Part shown: one piece after another, positions 1 to 5,057 of the stretch
Position numbering within the stretch: position 1 is the first letter of the stretch
Layout: every line of letters begins with the position of its first letter
NCBI GenBank assembly: GCA_900556355.1
Contig: UNSP01000026.1
Location: forward strand, 1 to 5,518
Length of the DNA: 5,518 nucleotides
DNA from: Candidatus Saccharimonadota bacterium
GTDB taxonomy: Bacteria; Patescibacteriota; Saccharimonadia; Saccharimonadales; Saccharimonadaceae
Reading direction: 5' to 3'
Translations under genes and position numbers: made by a program
Notes under the pieces: generated by a model
The model's input: the letters and a program-made list of their open reading frames with translations, nothing else
The model's database searches: none
Told to the model about the DNA's origin: nothing

Positions 1-214
1 CTCCGCACCCTTCGAGCAGCGCCGCCAAAGTTTGTTGTGTACGTTTTAATGACGAAGTGTAAGCCTCATTAAATGACAAGCCTTTCAATAAAGCACCCAA
101 TCGCACTGTGTCATTATGACCCTTTTCCGTCAAATTAACATCCGTCCAGCCAGTCCACTTACCGAGCAGATTCCACTCGCTCTCACCGTGCCGACTAATA
201 ACTAATATTCCCAT
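1..214 (-). CDS. gpmA: 2,3-bisphosphoglycerate-dependent phosphoglycerate mutase, N-terminal part (cut by window edge)
   Basis: GpmA interconverts 3- and 2-phosphoglycerate in cytoplasmic glycolysis through a phosphohistidine intermediate. The 71 visible residues begin MGILVISRHGESEWN. The RHGE motif (R8, H9, G10, E11) carries the catalytic histidine. TGWTDVNLTEKG (21-32) and AYTSSLKR (51-58, with the substrate-binding Arg at 58) are signatures of the cofactor-dependent GpmA type; they separate it from the broader histidine phosphatase family, in which the TGW..V.L...G segment is usually absent. The rest of the protein, including the later acid/base glutamate, lies left of position 1. The ATG at 212-214 overlaps the Nudix stop by one base (TAATG) and has a strong Shine-Dalgarno, GGAGGG at 220-225, five bases upstream. 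It is therefore the last visible gene of the rny operon but can also initiate independently. Identity is secure from motifs; only completeness is unknown. Confidence 0.93.
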   Translation of the reverse strand, partial: MGILVISRHGESEWNLLGKWTGWTDVNLTEKGHNDTVRLGALLKGLSFNEAYTSSLKRTQQTLAALLEGCG

Positions 215-741
215 TATTTCCCTCCAATCATCGGCGCAAAAAATTCTACAACTTCTTTCTTCACGCCGTCATTATCAATAATTTTCGTATTTACGTAACC
301 AAATTTATCAATTGCCCAAAATCTGATTGCCCAGAGCAGCGACATATCTTCAAAATCAACCTCATTTTTGGCAATAAATTTACTAGCCACAATTTCCGAT
401 TCCTGCAATTTTATCTCAGAAAAAGCATCGTTTTCTAACTTTGTAAAAAACACAAATTGATGTGTCAAAAACTCATCAGAATGACGCGAAGCAACCATGG
501 CAAGTTTCAGATCCTTAGGATCGACTTGAATATCAACTTCTTCTTTCACCTCGCGCACCGCCGCTTCCAGCGGAGATTCTCCAGCGTCAACAATGCCACC
601 AGGCAGCGACCAATGGTCTTTATAACCAGCCTTGACTATCAATAACTCGCCCTGCTCATTTTCAATTAACACCGCCGCACTGGAAAAACGCCTGTCCAAA
701 CTTGCCAGCCAAGCCTGTCGCTCTTCATCTGTAAATTTCAT
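214..741 (-). CDS. Nudix hydrolase, substrate not determined
   Basis: This is a 175-residue Nudix-fold protein that would hydrolyse a nucleoside diphosphate linked to another moiety, with divalent metal. The fold starts near residue 20 (strand AAVLIENEQGELLIVK, 22-37), followed by WSLPGG (44-49) and the Nudix box at 49-71: G49, E55, R63, E64, E67, E68. These are the metal-binding and structural residues of GX5EX7REUXEEXGU. The one departure is D70, where the consensus has glycine. The rest (about 74-160) is the second half of the alpha-beta-alpha sandwich, and no additional domain is seen. WSLPGG with this box occurs in ADP-ribose, nucleotide-sugar and NTP hydrolases alike, so the substrate cannot be named. 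The ATG at 739-741 overlaps the rny stop (TAATG). No good Shine-Dalgarno precedes it, which suggests translational coupling to rny. Its own stop overlaps the gpmA start in the same way. Confidence 0.88.
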   Translation of the reverse strand: MKFTDEERQAWLASLDRRFSSAAVLIENEQGELLIVKAGYKDHWSLPGGIVDAGESPLEAAVREVKEEVDIQVDPKDLKLAMVASRHSDEFLTHQFVFFTKLENDAFSEIKLQESEIVASKFIAKNEVDFEDMSLLWAIRFWAIDKFGYVNTKIIDNDGVKKEVVEFFAPMIGGK

Positions 742-2231
742 TATTTAGCAAACTCAATTGCTCGCGTTTCGCGAATCACGTTAACCTTAATGGTGCCAGG
801 ATATTGCATTGTCGACTCAATTTTCGTCGCAATATCTCGCGCCAATTTAATCGCCGACAAATCATCAATCGTCTGAGGCTTCACGATCACACGAACTTCA
901 CGGCCGGCAGAAATCGCGTAAGCCTTATCAATTCCCTCAAAGCTCGTGGCAACATTTTCCAAATCGCGCATTCGCTCTGCAAAGTTTTCAGCCGAAACGT
1001 TACGCGCACCTGGACGTGCAGCCGAAGCCGCGTCACAAACTCGAACAATAATTGCCTCTGGAGTTGTTGCTTCGATATCATCGTGGTGCGCTTCGATTGC
1101 GTGAACAATCCTCTCGTCCATACCATATTTACGAGCTAATTCCGCCCCAATATGATGGTGTTTACCCTCAATTTTATGCGATACAGCTTTACCGACATCA
1201 TGAAGAAGTGTAGCAATCTTCGTAATGCGCACATCCGCGCCGATCTCTTCAGCAATCATTCCAGCAATTTGCGCCATCTCAGTTGAATGCTTCAGGACGT
1301 TCTGCCCGAAGCTGGTACGAAACTTCAACTCACCAAGCAGCAGCAACATCTCCTTCGGAATCCCAACCACGCCAGTTTCGCGCATAGCATCTTCACCGGC
1401 TTGTCGAACCTCTTTTTCAATCTGTTTTTTAGCCTTAGCAACCACTTCTTCAATGCGTGCAGGATGAATACGACCATCCTTCATTAGCATTTCAAGACTC
1501 AAGCGAGCCACTTGTCGGCGAACAGGATCAAAACTCGACAAAATAATCATGCCGGGCGTATCGTCAACTAAAATATCGACGCCAGTTTCGCGCTGCAACG
1601 CCTGAATATTACGCCCCTCCTTACCGATAATTCGACCTTTCATCTCATCATCAGTCAACTTAACAGCAGTCACCGTACGCTCAGCAGTAACTTCACTACT
1701 CATTCTCTCCATCGCAGTCACTAGGATCATTTGTGCCCGCTCTTCAGCGTCATCCATTGCGTCATGTTGTAGTTTCGACACCAAACCGACCAAGTCTTGC
1801 TTAATGTCACGCTCAGTCATCTGCATTAACTTGTCGGCAGCGTCCTTCTTTTTCAATCCAGCGATTTTTTCCAATTTCTCCTGCTGTCTGGAGCGGATGT
1901 CGCGAATTTCATTTTTAAGATTATCAACTTCATCCTCATGCGCGCGCAATTTTTCTGCTCGTCGATCAAGCTCCTCCAATTTATTGTCCAGAGTCCTCTC
2001 GCGATCCGCCAAGCGATTTTCGGTCTTTTGCCATTCCTTGCGACGCTCGTTTTCAATCTTAAGCGCCTCATCCTTAGCCTTAAGGACGATATCGCTCGCC
2101 TTAGTTTTCGCATCTGCCAGATCTCGCTCAATCTGATTTTTACCGTTAATTTGGCGAGTTCTCTGATATCCAACAAGACCAGCAGCACCCGCGCCAGCTC
2201 CAATAGCCGCGGCAATAATTACTTCTATCAT
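741..2231 (-). CDS. rny: Ribonuclease Y (membrane-anchored endoribonuclease)
   Basis: RNase Y is the membrane-tethered endonuclease that starts mRNA decay in bacteria lacking RNase E. Residues below are numbered from my chosen start (496 aa). A short Ala/Gly-rich membrane helix (about 2-20) is followed by a long charged coiled coil (about 30-150). Next come a KH RNA-binding domain with its GxxG loop GKEG (203-206) in GRIIGKEGRNIQALQ, and an HD phosphohydrolase domain with H315, the HD pair H344-D345 (LLHDVGK), HHH at 358-360 and HH at 382-383 as likely metal ligands. The C-terminal region ends in IKVNVIRETRAIEFAK, typical of the family. The length is slightly below the roughly 520 residues of the Bacillus protein. 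Two start codons are possible: ATG at 2237 directly abuts the AAAGGA Shine-Dalgarno, whereas ATG at 2231 lies six bases from it, so I use 2231. It is the first gene of a tightly packed operon with the Nudix gene and gpmA. Confidence 0.97.
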   Translation of the reverse strand: MIEVIIAAAIGAGAGAAGLVGYQRTRQINGKNQIERDLADAKTKASDIVLKAKDEALKIENERRKEWQKTENRLADRERTLDNKLEELDRRAEKLRAHEDEVDNLKNEIRDIRSRQQEKLEKIAGLKKKDAADKLMQMTERDIKQDLVGLVSKLQHDAMDDAEERAQMILVTAMERMSSEVTAERTVTAVKLTDDEMKGRIIGKEGRNIQALQRETGVDILVDDTPGMIILSSFDPVRRQVARLSLEMLMKDGRIHPARIEEVVAKAKKQIEKEVRQAGEDAMRETGVVGIPKEMLLLLGELKFRTSFGQNVLKHSTEMAQIAGMIAEEIGADVRITKIATLLHDVGKAVSHKIEGKHHHIGAELARKYGMDERIVHAIEAHHDDIEATTPEAIIVRVCDAASAARPGARNVSAENFAERMRDLENVATSFEGIDKAYAISAGREVRVIVKPQTIDDLSAIKLARDIATKIESTMQYPGTIKVNVIRETRAIEFAK

Positions 2232-2237
2232 TATCAT

Positions 2238-2245
2238 TCCTTTCC
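2238..2245 (-). promoter_or_regulatory. Shine-Dalgarno of rny that decides its start
   Basis: On the minus strand this reads GGAAAGGA. It touches the ATG at 2235-2237 with no spacer, which would be too close for initiation, but is six bases from the ATG at 2229-2231. The second ATG is therefore the likely start, making the protein two residues shorter than the longest reading frame. Confidence 0.7.
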
Positions 2246-2255
2246 GATCAGCCGC

Positions 2256-2276
2256 CCCTGAGTGTTCGTCTCAAGG
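2256..2276 (-). promoter_or_regulatory. Hairpin in the rny 5' leader
   Basis: On the minus-strand RNA, CCUUGAG (2276-2270) can pair with CUCAGGG (2262-2256) over a seven-base loop, ACGAACA. This gives seven pairs including one G-U, and can extend by one more U-G pair. The stem ends 10 bases before the Shine-Dalgarno of rny. No U tract follows, so it is not an intrinsic terminator. It could be a leader structure for stability or autoregulation; that role is inference. Confidence 0.4.
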
Positions 2277-2324
2277 AAAAATATCAACAGCCAATCAACT
2301 TCAAACTATCTAATTCGGCGAATC

Positions 2325-2373
2325 AAAAATCACAAACCGCCGTAATTTAATTATACACGGTTTTGACGGTTTG
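2325..2373 (-). terminator. Possible weak terminator after tsaB, overlapping the rny promoter
   Basis: On the minus strand CAAACCG (2373-2367) and CGGTTTG (2339-2333) are exact inverted repeats, followed by TGA and a T5 run at 2329-2325. They could form a 7-pair stem downstream of the tsaB stop. The loop is long (27 bases) and the T tract is short and offset, so termination would be weak at best. The same bases may instead act as repeated operator sites, because the loop contains the -10 box of the rny promoter. Confidence 0.22.
2350..2372 (-). promoter_or_regulatory. Promoter of the rny-Nudix-gpmA operon with repeats upstream of the -10 box
   Basis: A perfect TATAAT lies at 2355-2350 on the minus strand, predicting a start near 2343 and a leader of about 110 nt before rny. 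No TTGACA-like -35 box sits at 16-18 bases. In its place are two direct copies of AAACCGT (2372-2366 and 2363-2357) spaced nine bases apart, the second ending one base from the -10 box. A weak -35 with flanking repeats suggests that an activator or repressor may bind here, but no regulator is identified. Confidence 0.55.
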
Positions 2374-2384
2374 GGCGATAAAAA

Positions 2385-2759
2385 TTATTTTCGCGGCGCA
2401 GTGATATTCGCAGCAGCACCGTACTCTGGCATAACAATTTTTTCATTCTCACCAGAACGCAATTTGCCCAAAGCCAAATCGCGCCAATTGCCACCCATTG
2501 CGCCAACAATAGGAATATTCAAGCTGTCCGCCAAGGTATTCACAACCGTCAAACCAATTCTCAGCCCCGTAAAACTTCCTGGTCCTTTCATCACGCCAAT
2601 GCCACTTATCAGATGCAAATCGCCAGTTTTTTCTTCCAAAAATTTCAACAAATTCCGCGCCAACGTTCGCCCAGCTTCCCATTCAAAATCCTGACGATTT
2701 TCTCCATTGACTATTGTTAAAAAACATGTTGATGTTGAAGTGTCTAATAAAATTATCAC
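2385..2759 (-). CDS. tsaB: TsaB, short form; tRNA t6A37 biosynthesis
   Basis: TsaB partners TsaD (the threonylcarbamoyl transferase, not in this window) and TsaE in attaching threonylcarbamoyl to A37 of ANN-decoding tRNAs in the cytoplasm. The N-terminal ASKHA-fold strand with the DTS phosphate loop is at 1-10 (IILLDTSTST). RTLARNLLKFLEE (31-43) is the family helix, and the hallmark KGPGSFTGLRIG is at 58-69. Only 124 residues are present, against about 230 in Escherichia coli: the second ASKHA half is missing, although the tail around PEYGAAANITAPRK (111-124) resembles the end of longer TsaB proteins. No frameshift or internal stop is visible, so this looks like a naturally compact version. 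It starts with GTG (2759-2757), overlapping the tsaE stop as GTGA, with AAAGGAG eight bases upstream. It forms an operon with tsaE. Confidence 0.9.
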   Translation of the reverse strand: MIILLDTSTSTCFLTIVNGENRQDFEWEAGRTLARNLLKFLEEKTGDLHLISGIGVMKGPGSFTGLRIGLTVVNTLADSLNIPIVGAMGGNWRDLALGKLRSGENEKIVMPEYGAAANITAPRK

Positions 2760-3214
2760 GCCATATTCTCCTTTATTTTTCTCAAAAGTTCATCAGATTT
2801 TTTGCCGCCAGGATAAAATTCCACAAGCCGCCCTTCTTCGCTAGTCGCAGTAATTTTTATCACCAACCGATCACTCGGCAATGCATCGTCGACAGCGCCA
2901 GCCCATTCAACTACAACAACCGAATTAGAATCCACCACTTCGCGAATCTCCTCGCTCATAATTCCAGCATTTCCCAATCTATAAAAATCGTAATGCGCCA
3001 AACTCAGACCGCGAGGTGAATCGTACACGCGCGAAATCGTGAAAGTTGGACTCTGAACTGGCTCATTGATCTCTAAAGCTTGCGCAATTCCCTTCGTCAA
3101 TGTAGTTTTCCCCGCGCCAATATCACCGACCAATTCCAGAACTTCCCCGCCAGAAACAGCCCGACCAATTGCCGCGCCCAATTCTCGAATTTTCTCTTCA
3201 CCAGAAATATTCAC
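2756..3214 (-). CDS. tsaE: TsaE, P-loop ATPase of tRNA t6A37 biosynthesis
   Basis: TsaE is the small ATPase that resets the TsaB-TsaD complex during t6A formation. The 152 residues show the Walker A loop GDIGAGKTT (30-38), the switch segment QSPTFTI (54-60), the HYDFYRL motif (74-80) and VVVVEWAGAVDDALPSDRL (99-117, with E103-W104), all in family order and at the usual length. The start is GTG at 3214-3212. The in-frame TAG just upstream (at about 3229-3227) leaves no earlier start codon. No Shine-Dalgarno is present; a TATAAT box lies six bases before the GTG, so the mRNA may be leaderless. Its stop overlaps tsaB. It is divergent from pilB across a 60-base gap. Identification rests on motifs and on the neighbouring tsaB. 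Confidence 0.95.
   Translation of the reverse strand: MNISGEEKIRELGAAIGRAVSGGEVLELVGDIGAGKTTLTKGIAQALEINEPVQSPTFTISRVYDSPRGLSLAHYDFYRLGNAGIMSEEIREVVDSNSVVVVEWAGAVDDALPSDRLVIKITATSEEGRLVEFYPGGKKSDELLRKIKENMA
2768..2774 (-). promoter_or_regulatory. Shine-Dalgarno for the GTG start of tsaB
   Basis: AAAGGAG on the minus strand lies inside the last codons of tsaE, eight bases before the GTG at 2759. Its near-perfect match supports the GTG start and indicates efficient initiation despite the overlap. Confidence 0.75.
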
Positions 3215-3220
3215 TCTTAT

Positions 3221-3226
3221 ATTATA
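3221..3226 (-). promoter_or_regulatory. -10 box of the tsaE-tsaB promoter
   Basis: A perfect TATAAT on the minus strand is followed by ATAAGA and then the GTG start codon of tsaE. The normal -10 to start-site distance would place +1 at or next to the G of GTG. No convincing -35 box is seen 16-18 bases upstream, where the sequence is T8/GGCGAT on the plus strand. Confidence 0.6.
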
Positions 3227-3255
3227 CTATGCTAGCTTTTTTTTGGCGATGATAG

Positions 3256-3261
3256 TACAAT
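3256..3261 (+). promoter_or_regulatory. -10 box of the pilB-pilC promoter
   Basis: TACAAT differs from the consensus by one base and sits in ATAGTACAAT, the mirror of the tsaE promoter arm. A start near 3268 would give a leader of only about seven bases before the pilB ATG. No good -35 box is seen; the T8 tract lies where an upstream contact might be. Confidence 0.45.
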
Positions 3262-3274
3262 AACCATAAGAGTT

Positions 3275-5053
3275 ATGCGTGTTTCAGACCAGACAATTGA
3301 GAGCATTCTGAAACAAGGTGGGGTTGTTGATGAGCCGCAGCTTGCTGATTTGAAATTGATCGCTGAACGGTCGAAGCAAACATTGCAAGAAACCGCTATT
3401 GAACAAAAAGTCATTTCTGAGGAAGATTTGACAAAGTTGATTGGCGATTACATTGGCGTACCTTTCGTGCGAATTGAGCCAAAGGATATTCCCGAAGATG
3501 TGTTGAAACGAATTCCTGAACATATCGCGCGCCAGTATAATGTTGTGCTTTTTGAGAAAAATGAGGACGACAGCTTGTCGCTTGCGATGGAAGACCCAGA
3601 CGACGTGCAAGCGTTGAACTTTATTCAGAAAGAAATTGGCTACAACACTAAGGTTTTCCTAGCGACAAAAAGCAACATTTTGGACTGTTTGGAAAATTAT
3701 CGCGGTAATATCAACGCCGAGCTTGATGAGGTTATCGCAGTCCAAAAAGACGCTTCCGCCGAAGACCAAAACGTCAGTCAAGACGATTTTGCGGAAAATT
3801 CACCAATTGCCCAAACTGTTAATTTGTTACTGGAATACGCCATAAAATCCAACGCTTCCGACATTCACATTGAGCCGCGCGAAGATTACGTTCAGGTTCG
3901 CTACCGAATTGACGGTGTTTTGAAGGAAGTTAACAAATTGCCACGAAACGTTCACGGCGCTTTGGTGAGCCGCATTAAAATTCTCTCCAATCTGAAAATT
4001 GACGAACGCCGCGTGCCACAGGACGGTCGATTTAAGATAAAAGTTTCAGGAAAACAATATGCGCTTCGCGTTTCGACATTGCCGATCGCTGACGGCGAAA
4101 AAGTGGTTATGCGTATTTTGGACGAATCGAACCAGGCTGTTAAACTGGATCAGCTTGGCTATTGGGGTCTGTCGCTTGCAACCGTAAAAGACGCAATGGC
4201 TCAGCCGAACGGAATGATCCTGGTGACTGGACCGACCGGATCGGGAAAATCGACCAGTTTGTTTAGCGTCTTGTCTGAACTCAATACTCCAGATGTCAAT
4301 ATCTCCACAATTGAAGACCCGGTGGAATATAAAATCCCAGGAGTCAATCAAACCCAGACCAATGCTAAGGCTGGGATGACCTTCGCCTCAGGGCTAAGGG
4401 CACTACTTCGCCAAGACCCAAATATCATTATGGTTGGAGAGATTCGCGACGGCGAAACCGCGAACCTTGGCGTTCAGGCGGCGCTAACTGGACACTTGGT
4501 GTTCTCCACTCTACACACAAATAACGCTGCAACATGTTTGCCACGTCTGCTGGATATGGGAATTGAGCCATTCTTAATTGCTTCAACCGTGAAGGCAGTG
4601 ATTGGACAGCGACTAGTTAGACGCCTGTGTATGAATTGCCGCCAAGAATACACTCCAGACGAAGAAGAAATAAAGTATATCACCGAGACGTTTAAGATAA
4701 ACACCGAGTCGATTAAAAAAATTCACAATCTCGAAGAACAGGCTTTTGAGGATAAAATTGGTGGTGACACACCCATGGGATCAACAGATTCAGGAATTGA
4801 ACGATTATGGAGGCCGAACCCAGAAGGTTGTGACAAGTGTGGACATAACGGATTCAAGGGTCGCGTTGGCATTTACGAGGTTCTTGGCATATCCATCCCT
4901 ATCCAAAAAATGATTACCGCCAATGCCACCAGCAACGATATTCAAGATCAAGCGATTTCCGAAGGCATGGTGACAATGCAGATGGACGGACTTATTAAAT
5001 CACTGCGCGGGATCACCACCGTGGACGAAGTTTTGAGGGCAACAAGGGAGTAA
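3275..5053 (+). CDS. pilB: PilB/GspE-family type IV pilus assembly ATPase
   Basis: This hexameric cytoplasmic ATPase powers extension of type IV pili, or of a related type II-like filament. The 592 residues hold an MshEN-type N-terminal region (about 5-145, with LQETAIEQKVISEEDLTKLI at 37-56), an acidic linker (about 148-175) and the PAS-like N2 domain starting at SPIAQTVNLLLEYAIK (176-191) with ASDIHIEPR (194-202). The RecA-like domain follows: Walker A GPTGSGKST (319-327), Asp box TIEDPVE (345-351), Walker B IIMVGEIRD (384-392, E389) and His box HLVFSTLHTN (407-416). Four cysteines, C452/C455 and C519/C522, form the family zinc site, but the pairs are 63 residues apart, longer than the roughly 30 of GspE. 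The ATG at 3275 is the only in-frame start after an upstream TAG; only a poor AAGAG lies before it. pilC follows after four bases. Confidence 0.95.
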   Translation: MRVSDQTIESILKQGGVVDEPQLADLKLIAERSKQTLQETAIEQKVISEEDLTKLIGDYIGVPFVRIEPKDIPEDVLKRIPEHIARQYNVVLFEKNEDDSLSLAMEDPDDVQALNFIQKEIGYNTKVFLATKSNILDCLENYRGNINAELDEVIAVQKDASAEDQNVSQDDFAENSPIAQTVNLLLEYAIKSNASDIHIEPREDYVQVRYRIDGVLKEVNKLPRNVHGALVSRIKILSNLKIDERRVPQDGRFKIKVSGKQYALRVSTLPIADGEKVVMRILDESNQAVKLDQLGYWGLSLATVKDAMAQPNGMILVTGPTGSGKSTSLFSVLSELNTPDVNISTIEDPVEYKIPGVNQTQTNAKAGMTFASGLRALLRQDPNIIMVGEIRDGETANLGVQAALTGHLVFSTLHTNNAATCLPRLLDMGIEPFLIASTVKAVIGQRLVRRLCMNCRQEYTPDEEEIKYITETFKINTESIKKIHNLEEQAFEDKIGGDTPMGSTDSGIERLWRPNPEGCDKCGHNGFKGRVGIYEVLGISIPIQKMITANATSNDIQDQAISEGMVTMQMDGLIKSLRGITTVDEVLRATRE

Positions 5054-5057
5054 CATT

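Larger units (their letters stand above)
3213..3273. repeat. Imperfect inverted repeat forming a symmetrical divergent promoter
   Basis: Two nested inverted repeats flank a central T8 tract (3237-3244). ACTCTTAT at 3213-3220 is the exact reverse complement of ATAAGAGT at 3266-3273. ATTATACTAT at 3221-3230 matches ATAGTACAAT at 3252-3261 in nine of ten positions. Read outward, each arm is ATAGTAYAAT then ATAAGAGT then a start codon; the pilB arm has four extra bases (AACC) between the blocks. This may be a duplicated promoter element or a shared binding site. Confidence 0.7.

Noticed and set aside
1804..2136. Plus-strand open frame of 110 codons opposite rny
   Set aside because: It is Ser/Arg/Phe-rich with low-complexity composition, lies antisense to the RNase Y coiled coil and has no recognisable domain; it is a shadow of the repetitive charged codons.
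2313..2336. Tiny frame GTG to TAG of seven codons in the rny leader (minus strand)
   Set aside because: It has no Shine-Dalgarno and is short enough to occur by chance.
2363..2391. Plus-strand TTGACG with a TATTTT about 17 bases downstream
   Set aside because: It points into the antisense of tsaB with no gene to serve, and the -10 match is poor.
2375..2394. AT-rich imperfect hairpin across the tsaB stop codon
   Set aside because: Only four outer pairs plus three A-U pairs with a mismatch, and no T tract after it, so it is not a credible terminator.
3231..3244. GCTAGC followed by T8 as a terminator
   Set aside because: The six-base palindrome has no loop and cannot form a hairpin, and no gene converges on it; it lies between two divergent starts.
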